In this document: in pieces, positions 38,737 through 46,112 of the stretch
Position numbering within the stretch: the first letter of the stretch is position 1
Layout of the letters: each line of letters opens with the position of its first letter
DNA from: a virus
DNA: 64,000 bases
IMG/VR virus record: IMGVR_UViG_3300042453_005121
Span: 86,763 to 150,762 of that record
Direction: 5' to 3' (one strand)
Notes under the pieces: generated by a model
Seen by the model: the letters and a program-made list of their open reading frames with translations, nothing else
Told to the model about the DNA's origin: nothing
Databases searched by the model: none
Translations under genes and position numbers: made by a program

Positions 38737-39186
38737 ATGTCAAAATTTGATCGTAAGGTTGAAATCATGCGGAATATGGCCATTGATCTCGTGCCTTACA
38801 ATTTTCCCATGGGCCCGGTTGAGCTTGAATACCACATTTCGCCGTTGAAAAAAACCGAGGTGGAGGTTGACGGCTACACGGTCGTTTTTCATCTGAACAG
38901 GGCTTCCTACAAGGACCATTATTTAGAGACTTTTCAAGTCTACAACAAATATGCACCCTTTCTGCCTTTTTGTCTCGTGACCAAACTCGCCAAAAAGGTA
39001 CTGGGAGGACATTTTCTTTCGCTTGTGGAATTCTATCAGGATGACCACAAAATTTATTGCTGGAGCGTGTGTCTTGATGACCGCGGCAGGCCGATTTCTT
39101 CTCCCATAAAAGAACAATCCAAGCCTAGGGTGTTTGAAGGATTTGAATACATGTACATGACCCCGGAGCAACTAAATTTGTATTGA
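38737..39186 (+). CDS. Unknown phage protein
   Basis: The 149-residue soluble protein has alternating strands (VDGYTVVFHLNR, FLSLVEFYQDDHKIYCWSV) and ends FEGFEYMYMTPEQLNLY. No catalytic motif or family recognised. AGAGGGA precedes the ATG, and a late-type box lies just upstream. It is followed by two more short unknown genes on the same strand. Confidence 0.6.
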   Translation: MSKFDRKVEIMRNMAIDLVPYNFPMGPVELEYHISPLKKTEVEVDGYTVVFHLNRASYKDHYLETFQVYNKYAPFLPFCLVTKLAKKVLGGHFLSLVEFYQDDHKIYCWSVCLDDRGRPISSPIKEQSKPRVFEGFEYMYMTPEQLNLY

Positions 39187-39226
39187 TTTGATTGGAATCT
39201 TTTCTTGATGATACGGAGGGCAACCT

Positions 39227-39532
39227 ATGAAGATCGCGAGCAAGAGCAAGGTTCAACAAATTTTCATGGAGCATCTCATGAGGGATGGGGCCGTGGAACT
39301 GGCCCTTCCTAATGGAATGGTTCTTGAGGTGGGCGTCACTCAAGAAAACAGATACGGGGATCTGGAGATAATGCCGGACTACTGCTGGGTCATAGCATCC
39401 CAGAAGAACAGATCGGTCAGCATAGATCGCTACAATCTCGGCCTTCGTTATTCCGGAGACAGGGAGATTGTTTGCGAGCACTCCACCATGTCTCCGGACG
39501 GAACGAACATAAAGATATTGGACGTCATCTGA
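39227..39532 (+). CDS. Unknown small protein
   Basis: The 101-residue product starts MKIASKSKVQQIFMEHL. Later sequence is beta-rich (GMVLEVGVTQENR, WVIASQKNRSVSID). GGAGG lies seven bases before the ATG, strongly supporting translation. No family recognised. Confidence 0.6.
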   Translation: MKIASKSKVQQIFMEHLMRDGAVELALPNGMVLEVGVTQENRYGDLEIMPDYCWVIASQKNRSVSIDRYNLGLRYSGDREIVCEHSTMSPDGTNIKILDVI

Positions 39533-39540
39533 AACTGATA

Positions 39541-39569
39541 TTGACCAGTCTCAATTTGTCTAATAAAAT
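39541..39569 (+). promoter_or_regulatory. Sigma70-like promoter TTGACC-17-TAAAAT
   Basis: TTGACC (39541-39546) and TAAAAT (39564-39569) with a 17-base spacer lie 58 bases before the ATG at 39627. Downstream, the gene ends in a strong terminator, so this may be a single-gene early unit. Confidence 0.5.
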
Positions 39570-39626
39570 ATACCCAGTTCTACGGACTGTTGTTGTCCGT
39601 GATTTCGTTGATTCATGGAGTTTTTT

Positions 39627-39899
39627 ATGGCAAAGGCCGTTAAGTTGGGAAAGTCCGAAGCAGGTTTGATAAAGCAGTATTGTTCTCGTGTTTCCGACGA
39701 GGATTTGATGAATCTCGCTCAACTCCTCCCACAGACCATCGCGTTTGACAGGTCCGTGGCGTGTGCCATCGTCCAGAAGGACAAGGAAGTTGACAGGTGG
39801 CTGTCGCAGGCGTCTGGTTCCGAGGATTTTTTCGCGAAGATTGACGGAATAGGCGAGCACGCCGTTGCCGAATTGGAAGTCAGGGCGAAGAAGAAATAG
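39627..39899 (+). CDS. Unknown small protein
   Basis: This 90-residue helical protein starts MAKAVKLGKSEAGLI after GGAG. The in-frame ATG at 39615 overlaps that ribosome site, so 39627 is the better start. It has its own sigma70-like promoter and a perfect terminator, the only such isolated unit in the window, which suggests strong independent early expression. No family recognised. Confidence 0.6.
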   Translation: MAKAVKLGKSEAGLIKQYCSRVSDEDLMNLAQLLPQTIAFDRSVACAIVQKDKEVDRWLSQASGSEDFFAKIDGIGEHAVAELEVRAKKK

Positions 39900-39916
39900 G
39901 TTCGGGGGGGAAGGGA

Positions 39917-39955
39917 GACCCGCCGCCGGTTTTTGCCGGCGGCGGGTCGTTTTTT
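39917..39955 (+). terminator. Rho-independent terminator
   Basis: A 13-bp GC stem (39917-39929 with 39936-39948), a TTTTTG loop, then G and six T residues (39950-39955). The helicase ATG begins on the next base. Confidence 0.9.
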
Positions 39956-41977
39956 ATGTCAATAATACATCTGAAAGATCAGCCGGAACTCGTGTCCACG
40001 TCCTCTTTTGAGTACGGGCAGTATCCGTTTGAGCAATTCAACCAGGTGCAGAGCAGGGTCTTTGAGGTCCATGGCAACAATTGCAATTGCGTGATCGCGG
40101 CTCCTACGGGCGTGGGCAAGACTATATGTGCCGAGATGTTCATGGCCCACGAGGTCAAATCCAGAGGCGGAAAAGCCATATATCTCGCTCCGCTAAGGGC
40201 TTTGGCCAAGGAGAAGATTGACGATTGGACGTCTGATAATTCAATCTTTGCTGGCTGCAAGATTTCCATCTGCACGGGCGACTACAGGCTCACCGAGGCC
40301 CGTCACAAGGAGATGGAAGAGGCCGACATCATCATCATGACATCGGAGATGCTCAACTCCAGATGCAGGAACATGCAGTCCGAGAAGAATGATTTTCTTA
40401 AGGATTGCGGAACCATCGTCGTGGACGAGTCCCATTTGCTGACTGTTCCCGGACGTGGAGATCACCTTGAGGTGGGGCTGATGAAGTTCTCTAGGATTGC
40501 ACGCGACCCCCGGATCGTATTTCTTTCGGCGACGATGCCCAACGTGGATCAAATTGCAAGTTGGGTCGGATGCAGCATTGTCCGCAAGGACACTTATCTG
40601 ATCACGTCCGACTACAGGCCGTGTCCTCTGGATATACATTACGAAGAATACGAGTCTTCCGGAACCTACGACATGACCGAGGAGTACAAGGTCTCCAAGG
40701 TCGTTGACCTCGTCAAAGAGTACAAGGGGGACAAATTTCTGGTTTTCGTGCACGCCAAGGCCACCGGCGAGAGGGTGCGAAAGGCCTTGGAGGAAAGAAA
40801 TGTCAAGTGCGAATTCCACAGCGCCGATTTGGAAAAGGAAAAAAGGCACGATGTGGAAAAAAGGTTCAAGCATGGCGATCTGAGAGTCTTGATCGCTACG
40901 AGCACGGTTGCTTGGGGGTGTAATTTACCCGCTCGCCGAGTTGTAATAGCGGGCGTACACCGGGGCATGACGGAAGTAGAGACCTACGACATATTCCAGA
41001 TGGCGGGCCGCGCGGGTCGGCCGGGTTTTGATCCGAGGGGCGACGTGCACATCCTCCTTCCGGAAGGCAATTCCGATCATCACATTGATCGTCTCTCGCG
41101 TCCAAAGAACATTGAATCTCAATTGTTGAGCCACGCCGGCAGGATAGACGATCCGCACTATAAGACTTTGGCCTTTCACATCGTCAGCGAGATTCACCAC
41201 GGCGAAATATCAACAAAGGACGACGTACACCATTGGTATGAAAAATCTCTGGCTCACTTCCAATACAAGGATTTGGACGAAACCATCGTTGATAAGACCA
41301 TAGATCTTCTCATGAGGGTCGGAGCCATAAAGGAATTGGATGGCAAGTACGAGGTGACCTCCGTCGGCAAGGTCTCCAGCATGCTCTACTACAGTCCCTT
41401 TGACGTTGCCGACCTCAGGAGGAATTTTAAGTTTCTTTTCTCCAACAATCTTCAGGGCAATGACATGGCCTTGTCTCTCGCCCTTGGCAATGTTGATTCA
41501 ATAAGAAACGGTTTTGTGACGAGGGCAGAGAAGGACGAGATGGAAGACTTTGCCGCACGCGTCCAGCGAGCCTACGGCGGCAATTATATGGAATCTTCTA
41601 TCAAGGGCGCTTACGTCTACAACTGTCTTTTGAATGGACTTAATTTGGGTCCATTCGCAGCCATGGCCAGGGGGCTTCAGTTGGATTACGAAAGGCTTTC
41701 CACGGTGTTGAACATGCTTGATTCCATGGCCGCCAAATGGAACAAGAGGGATTACTTCAGAGATGTTGAGTTGAGGGTCGCATACGGCGTGAGGCCCGAA
41801 CTCGTGGAGTTGTGTCGGCTTCCTGGAATTGGCCGGGTCAGGGCAGAACGTTTGAATGCGGCTGGTTTCAAGAGACCAGGAGACCTTTTGAAGAATCCGG
41901 TCTTGGTGAAGAAAATACTCAACATGAAGGAAGAGAAGGTGTTGGAGATATTAAAATCCATCAGGAGCGTTTCTTAG
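39956..41977 (+). CDS. Ski2/Hel308-like DNA/RNA helicase
   Basis: This 673-residue SF2 helicase has a FNQVQSRVF Q-motif, Walker A APTGVGKT, IYLAPLRALAKE (Ia), VVDESHLL (DExH), LSATMPN, and QMAGRAGRPGFDPRG (VI). A winged-helix region follows, and a C-terminal helix-hairpin-helix (LPGIGRVRAERL, about 620-632) completes the Hel308 layout used on stalled forks. The ATG touches the terminator's T run and no ribosome site is visible; GTG at 39992 is an alternative. It differs from the common T4 helicases (Dda, UvsW). Confidence 0.9.
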   Translation: MSIIHLKDQPELVSTSSFEYGQYPFEQFNQVQSRVFEVHGNNCNCVIAAPTGVGKTICAEMFMAHEVKSRGGKAIYLAPLRALAKEKIDDWTSDNSIFAGCKISICTGDYRLTEARHKEMEEADIIIMTSEMLNSRCRNMQSEKNDFLKDCGTIVVDESHLLTVPGRGDHLEVGLMKFSRIARDPRIVFLSATMPNVDQIASWVGCSIVRKDTYLITSDYRPCPLDIHYEEYESSGTYDMTEEYKVSKVVDLVKEYKGDKFLVFVHAKATGERVRKALEERNVKCEFHSADLEKEKRHDVEKRFKHGDLRVLIATSTVAWGCNLPARRVVIAGVHRGMTEVETYDIFQMAGRAGRPGFDPRGDVHILLPEGNSDHHIDRLSRPKNIESQLLSHAGRIDDPHYKTLAFHIVSEIHHGEISTKDDVHHWYEKSLAHFQYKDLDETIVDKTIDLLMRVGAIKELDGKYEVTSVGKVSSMLYYSPFDVADLRRNFKFLFSNNLQGNDMALSLALGNVDSIRNGFVTRAEKDEMEDFAARVQRAYGGNYMESSIKGAYVYNCLLNGLNLGPFAAMARGLQLDYERLSTVLNMLDSMAAKWNKRDYFRDVELRVAYGVRPELVELCRLPGIGRVRAERLNAAGFKRPGDLLKNPVLVKKILNMKEEKVLEILKSIRSVS

Positions 41978-42737
41978 TTCTTTTTCCTCTCACTCTTTCG
42001 GCTGCGAATTTTACCTTCCTCAGTAGCGCCTCCTTATTCAGTGTTATGGTCTTTCTGTCTTTATTGCTTTTTTGAATCCATATGGCTGGGGCTTGATAAT
42101 TGCAGTCTCTTTGTGTTTCGCAACACTTGAAGTTTCCTAGTAGTGATATCACTTCTACTTCTATTAAATCTCCATCTTCTACATCCGTTGCGTCCATAGA
42201 GCCATTTAGAAGCGTCGTCACTTGGCACAATCCAATGGCATCTGGATCAATGCAATTCTGAAATATGCTCCCGTCAACAGGCAAGCCGGGATATGTGGCT
42301 TTTACTGTTCCTTTTCCGACCGATTCTATGCCGCCCGAAGCCAAGTACAAGCAACACCCGTCTGTTGTCAAGTCAACTTTTACTTGTGCACATTCACAAG
42401 AGGATGAACTTGAAGAACTGCTGCTTGGGATTGACGGTATCAGGCCGCTTTCCGCGAACGTGAATCCGTTTGCCGAAAGAGTGTTCTTGGAGAAGGACGG
42501 TATTTCGAGGGGATATTTCTTTTTATTTTTCTTCTTTTTCTTGAATTTTAGTCCATTGAAGTTATAACCGTTGAACTCGCAGTCACAATTACATCCGCAA
42601 TCAAAATACAAACTGATGCTTTCGCAGCAATTGTCCGGGGGACAAAGATTGCCGCAGCAGTCCACGAAACATTGTTGTTTGGGATTGGTGGCCTTGGCCG
42701 GTTGCCCTCTCTTGAACGGTCCGCAGCAGTTTCCCAT
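41961..42737 (-). CDS. Cys-rich, poly-Ser structural-type protein
   Basis: The 258-residue product is rich in Cys pairs (MGNCCGPF, VDCCGNLC, CGCNCDCEF) in its first 60 residues, has a Lys run, a poly-Ser run next to CECAQ near 115, and ends basic (RKVKFAAERVRGKRTKK). The Ser-run-next-to-Cys arrangement recurs in the LamG adhesin, suggesting a shared structural or attachment system. GGGAGG stands before the ATG. It overlaps the convergent helicase end by 17 bases. Function unknown. Confidence 0.6.
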   Translation of the reverse strand: MGNCCGPFKRGQPAKATNPKQQCFVDCCGNLCPPDNCCESISLYFDCGCNCDCEFNGYNFNGLKFKKKKKNKKKYPLEIPSFSKNTLSANGFTFAESGLIPSIPSSSSSSSSSCECAQVKVDLTTDGCCLYLASGGIESVGKGTVKATYPGLPVDGSIFQNCIDPDAIGLCQVTTLLNGSMDATDVEDGDLIEVEVISLLGNFKCCETQRDCNYQAPAIWIQKSNKDRKTITLNKEALLRKVKFAAERVRGKRTKKRS

Positions 42738-42989
42738 CTACCTCCCAAAGAACCCCTCGGGGTACTCTATTTTCACTATGCCGTCCTTGTCGGTTTTTTC
42801 TCCTGTATTCGGGTCTTCCACCCACCATCTCACCTGTTGGACGGGTATTCCGAGTTCATCCATGTGGCAACTGTCGTCAGGGTCTACCGGCATATGGTGT
42901 TTCTGCCCGTCTACGAGTATTACCACTCCGCAGGTCTGGCTGGACCTGTCATAAAGCAGACAATTTCCACACTTGGCTTCCTTGGACAT
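42738..42989 (-). CDS. Small Cys-containing protein, possible metal site
   Basis: The 83-residue product has CGNCLLYD near residue 7, then CGVV and DSCHMDELG, giving four Cys and a His that could bind zinc or an iron-sulphur centre. It continues PVQQVRWWVEDPNTGEK. The upstream gene of a two-gene unit; its stop directly abuts the next ATG. No named family is assigned. Confidence 0.6.
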   Translation of the reverse strand: MSKEAKCGNCLLYDRSSQTCGVVILVDGQKHHMPVDPDDSCHMDELGIPVQQVRWWVEDPNTGEKTDKDGIVKIEYPEGFFGR

Positions 42990-43009
42990 TTTTTCACTTG
43001 TATCTAGGA

Positions 43010-43037
43010 TTGAAAAATCAAACTAAAGTAGTATAAT
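43010..43037 (+). promoter_or_regulatory. Sigma70 promoter TTGAAA-16-TATAAT
   Basis: TTGAAA (43010-43015) and TATAAT (43032-43037) with a 16-base spacer lie 22 bases before the dNMP kinase ATG. This is the best consensus -10 in the window. Confidence 0.6.
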
Positions 43038-43059
43038 AACGATTCAAAAGGGTTAAAAA

Positions 43060-43659
43060 ATGAAACTTATAGGCTGTGCGGGTCAGGCGAGGAATGGCAA
43101 GGATGTCACGGCGGACCACCTCGCTCGCAAACTGGGGTGGAATAGGGGTGCTTTTGCCTCAAATGTAAAGCGCATATTCTGTGACGCATTCGGGGTGGAT
43201 TATGAGTTTATAGAGCACTGGAAGACCGTTCCCAACGCCCCCGAAGACTTCCAGATGGCAGTGAGGAACGCCCTTCAATTTATAGGGGATGGATTCCGCC
43301 AGATCAAGGGCGAGGTGTGGATTGACATGCTTTTGCGGGATGAGCCTGATTCGCTAATAATATCGGACATCAGATATGTCAATGAATTGAGGGCGGTCAG
43401 AAAGAGGGGTGGCGTGAATGTATTGATTTACCGGCCCGGCTTCATGAACGACGACCCGAATGATTCGGAAGCGGTCATGCGCAGGTTTGCGACTCATTTT
43501 TTGAAGATGGGACGCGAGGGGTCGGTGAGCTCCAGCGGGGACTACGGCCTTGTGGATTTCTTTATTGTGAACGACGGTTCCGTTGACGACCTTTTCGCGA
43601 AGATAGACGATCTGGTTGTCCCTCACCTGTCGCTATTGTCTCAGGCCACGCTCGTCTGA
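43060..43659 (+). CDS. 1: Deoxynucleoside monophosphate kinase (T4 gp1-like)
   Basis: The 199-residue P-loop kinase phosphorylates dNMPs to dNDPs for replication. It begins MKLIGCAGQARNGKD with the GxxxxGKD phosphate loop, followed by TADHLARKLGW as in T4 gp1. VWIDMLL and IISDIRYVNEL correspond to later kinase motifs. AAGGG and its own sigma70-like promoter precede it. The end overlaps the convergent gene by 98 bases, which is large for this window. Confidence 0.85.
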   Translation: MKLIGCAGQARNGKDVTADHLARKLGWNRGAFASNVKRIFCDAFGVDYEFIEHWKTVPNAPEDFQMAVRNALQFIGDGFRQIKGEVWIDMLLRDEPDSLIISDIRYVNELRAVRKRGGVNVLIYRPGFMNDDPNDSEAVMRRFATHFLKMGREGSVSSSGDYGLVDFFIVNDGSVDDLFAKIDDLVVPHLSLLSQATLV

Positions 43660-44449
43660 TCATCTCTTCCTTGAGCCACGACTTGAAATCAAGTCCTTCG
43701 CTGGTCTGCACTAGGCTTCTGGTTCTTGCGTCCACGGCCTTGGGTTGCAATCTTGACTTGTCTGTCGGGATGAGGATCGGCTTGTTGTAGGTGGTGCTCG
43801 GTAATTGCTGCGGCCTGAACCCGCCCGACCCCTTTAGATCGGCCAGCCTAACTTCCGAACTTCTTCCTGTTTTATGATCGTAAAGGTTGAATTCTATTTC
43901 TTCGTCTGAATCTTCCACGCCTTCTTGGTCCAATATGTCTTCCAGGCCGCCTACGAGGTTTCTTCTTTTTGTTTCGTCAAAGCCGAACAACTCAATGTTG
44001 TCGTTCCTCACTGCTATCCAGCCTTCTTTTTTCATGACGTACAATCTTGGATCAATGTTTGATTGCGGTCTTGAATGACGATGGAGACTATAATTTCCTG
44101 ACATAATTACATGAAGGGCTTCTTTGTCCATGCCGCAGTTTTTTTCTATTTCATTCCATATTTCAACGTCACTCTTGTATAGTGGCATTTTTGGATTGGA
44201 TGGGTCCGCTTTCGTGAACAAATTTTTCAATATGAGTTCCAACAACCATTGAGCTGATTCTGTGGGTTCGTCTTGCAATGAGGACAACGAATTGGCGCTG
44301 ATTCCCAATTCCTTCGCATAGTTATGGATTGCCTCCAAATGCTCGGAGCAGACGTGTTCAATCGCGATCATCTCGTGATTTTTGTCGCCCGTGTCCCCGT
44401 CGGCGAAATCCACCTGTCCGTCCTGTATCCAGTATTCTCCCCGTATCAA
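43562..44449 (-). CDS. Unknown protein with an internal capsid-targeting-like segment
   Basis: The 295-residue protein starts MIRGEYWIQDGQVDFADGD. Later parts include an IAIEHVCSEHLEAIHNYAK helix and an acidic middle (DQEGVEDSDEEIEF). Near the C terminus it carries LDFKSWLKEE, the same F-K-x-W-L-x-E peptide found at the N termini of other genes. It may be a capsid or scaffold protein cut there, or a fusion with a former separate start. The ATG overlaps the next gene's stop by four bases. Confidence 0.6.
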   Translation of the reverse strand: MIRGEYWIQDGQVDFADGDTGDKNHEMIAIEHVCSEHLEAIHNYAKELGISANSLSSLQDEPTESAQWLLELILKNLFTKADPSNPKMPLYKSDVEIWNEIEKNCGMDKEALHVIMSGNYSLHRHSRPQSNIDPRLYVMKKEGWIAVRNDNIELFGFDETKRRNLVGGLEDILDQEGVEDSDEEIEFNLYDHKTGRSSEVRLADLKGSGGFRPQQLPSTTYNKPILIPTDKSRLQPKAVDARTRSLVQTSEGLDFKSWLKEEMIRRAWPETIATGEGQPDRLSSRKGRQRNRRSQ

Positions 44450-44832
44450 GCCATGCCTCCCGGCTGCGGCTGGAAGTCTTGAGACAATAGTTTATCTAAG
44501 TCTTCCACTGGAACTATGAAGTTTTTCTCCTCTTCTTCTTTTTCCACCCTCACCGTTTCCCCGTCCTTGTCCTTGTATATTCTTTTCTTTATGACGGGGT
44601 CGGTGATTTTTCTCACTATCGCGTGAGTTATCTTTCCTTCGTCGTTTCTCTTGAATTTGACGATTTTGTAGGAACTTACGTTGTTGGTCACTCCTCCCAT
44701 GGAGAAGAAACTGGCTATCTGCGGCTCCTTCTCAAGTTCGCTGGGGTCCAATCCGAGTTCGTCTTGGAGCGCTGAAAGATAAGGGCTTTTTTCTTCTTCT
44801 TCTAAGAACTTTCTGAACGATTTTTCGGCCAT
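44446..44832 (-). CDS. Acidic protein with capsid-targeting-like N terminus
   Basis: The 128-residue product begins MAEKSFRKFLEEEEK, fitting F-x-x-F-L-x-E. The rest is acidic and helical with a Lys/Glu segment (KDGETVRVEKEEEEK) and ends with Pro/Gln. The frame continues seven codons upstream, but this ATG matches the family pattern and lies seven bases after TATATAT. It is the first gene of a coupled pair. Confidence 0.6.
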   Translation of the reverse strand: MAEKSFRKFLEEEEKSPYLSALQDELGLDPSELEKEPQIASFFSMGGVTNNVSSYKIVKFKRNDEGKITHAIVRKITDPVIKKRIYKDKDGETVRVEKEEEEKNFIVPVEDLDKLLSQDFQPQPGGMA

Positions 44833-44839
44833 ACACGAG

Positions 44840-44846
44840 ATATATA
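44840..44846 (-). promoter_or_regulatory. TATATAT box before capsid-targeting-like gene
   Basis: On the minus strand GCTATATATC ends seven bases before the ATG at 44832. It is another instance of a TATATA-type box abutting a gene of this N-terminal family. Confidence 0.35.
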
Positions 44847-44864
44847 GCATCACGGAGGACGAAT

Positions 44865-45254
44865 ATGAGCAGCCCGGGATTCTCGGATTTTAGGGAGTTG
44901 ATGGACAAGTGGGACAATACCTCGCGGCTATTCACGGAGAGTGATTTGTGTCTCTTCTTCCGCAAGGACGATACTCTATACGGAGCGACCGAGACAGGCA
45001 GAATAACCTACGCACGAATGAAGAACCCCGAATCCAAGGAGGACGAAAACTGGAGCAAGGAGGCGACTTTCTCGGCTTATGATCTGGAAAAGTCTGCTGA
45101 CGGCAAGAACACGATGTCCGTGTTCGGCAAATCTGATCTCAAGAAGATTGAGGCCATTTCTCAAGAAGATGCCGAAAAGGAGCTGGAGAAAAAAGGCAAG
45201 AAAATGCCCGCCATATCGGAAGAAGATCAGGAGCGGACCTACGGGGAGGAATGA
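44865..45254 (+). CDS. Unknown acidic protein
   Basis: The 129-residue product begins MSSPGFSDFRELMDKWDN; a weak similarity to the F-x-x-[LM] tag is visible but no Trp-Leu-x-Glu follows. The C-terminal half is a charged helix (EKELEKKGKKMP). GGAGG precedes the ATG. It is coupled by ATGA to the next gene. Function unknown. Confidence 0.6.
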   Translation: MSSPGFSDFRELMDKWDNTSRLFTESDLCLFFRKDDTLYGATETGRITYARMKNPESKEDENWSKEATFSAYDLEKSADGKNTMSVFGKSDLKKIEAISQEDAEKELEKKGKKMPAISEEDQERTYGEE

Positions 45255-45442
45255 TGGACAAGTTCCGAACTATAGAGAGTTGGGCAAGCAACATCGGCTA
45301 TGTCGTGGAAAGGGATGAAAAGATTGGAAGGTATGTCTGGCACGAGGAGAATTCCACGGGCTTCAGTACATGCCACACCGTTTCCGAGGTCATAGAGGCG
45401 ATACTGGATGAGATCAGGCGGGGATACGAGGGGGAAAAATGA
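45251..45442 (+). CDS. Small unknown protein
   Basis: The 63-residue protein (MMDKFRTIESWASNIGYVVE...) has aromatic-rich strands and an end helix (EVIEAILDEIRRGY). It overlaps both neighbours by four bases (ATGA), supporting translation. It is about the size of a domain that could bind a partner; no family recognised. Confidence 0.55.
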   Translation: MMDKFRTIESWASNIGYVVERDEKIGRYVWHEENSTGFSTCHTVSEVIEAILDEIRRGYEGEK

Positions 45443-46101
45443 CCCTTCAATTCGGCGATTCGGGGCACAAGTACGTCTGCTTCTGTTGTGGGGTCCAGTT
45501 CTCCGAGTACGACGAGTTTAAATCTCATATCGTTGACAATCACCAAGAGGGCAGGGAATACGTGATTTGTCCTTTGTCTCACTGTCGTGCTCCGGTGAGG
45601 GACGTGAAGTTGCATCTCAAGGTCAAACACCCCGGGTTCGACCACAAAAATTTCATGGGTCAGGCTAGGGCCATAGTGTGGAACGATTTCTCCTCCAAGG
45701 GAGTAAAAAAGACCAGAAAGCCCAGGTTCAAGCAGGGCAAGTACGAGTCCACCAAAACCGGAAAGATCCTCGGATACAGATCGGGACTCGAGGAGAAACT
45801 TTACAAGATACTTGATCAACACGACGAGGTGGTTTCCTTTTATTCCGAGCCCCTTCACATAGACTACATCCATCAAGGACAAGCCCATAAGTATATCCCT
45901 GATCTTTTTGTGGTTTTCATGGACGGTCACAAGGAAATATGGGAGGTCAAGCCCACCAATCAGACTGATTTGGATATAAACAAGGACAAATGGAGGGCTG
46001 CCGAAGAGGCTTGCAAGGTAAGAGGCTGGAACTTCAGGGTTTTCACGGAACAGGGCATAGAGAAGCTTGGTCAGGAAGTACGCAGACAAAACATAGAATG
46101 A
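45439..46101 (+). CDS. C2H2 zinc-finger plus TnsA-like PD-(D/E)xK nuclease
   Basis: This 220-residue two-part protein has an N-terminal finger VCFCCGVQFSEYDEF...H-x4-H, a classic C-x2-C-x12-H-x4-H finger. A second Cys/His pair (CPLSHC...HLKVKH) suggests another. Residues ~105-205 form a TnsA N-terminal-type nuclease fold: GYRSGLEEKLYKILD, the active Asp in YIPDLFVVF, and EVK in EIWEVKPT. TnsA-like folds also occur in phage head-completion nucleases. ATGA overlap with the preceding gene. DNA cleavage is predicted from motifs only. Confidence 0.75.
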   Translation: MTLQFGDSGHKYVCFCCGVQFSEYDEFKSHIVDNHQEGREYVICPLSHCRAPVRDVKLHLKVKHPGFDHKNFMGQARAIVWNDFSSKGVKKTRKPRFKQGKYESTKTGKILGYRSGLEEKLYKILDQHDEVVSFYSEPLHIDYIHQGQAHKYIPDLFVVFMDGHKEIWEVKPTNQTDLDINKDKWRAAEEACKVRGWNFRVFTEQGIEKLGQEVRRQNIE

Positions 46102-46112
46102 CGGGGGTTGTT

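Noticed and set aside
45990-46112. Longer N terminus for the HD-domain gene
   Set aside because: Those codons lie inside the zinc-finger nuclease gene; the ATG at 46113 gives the recurring MxFxxWL tag.
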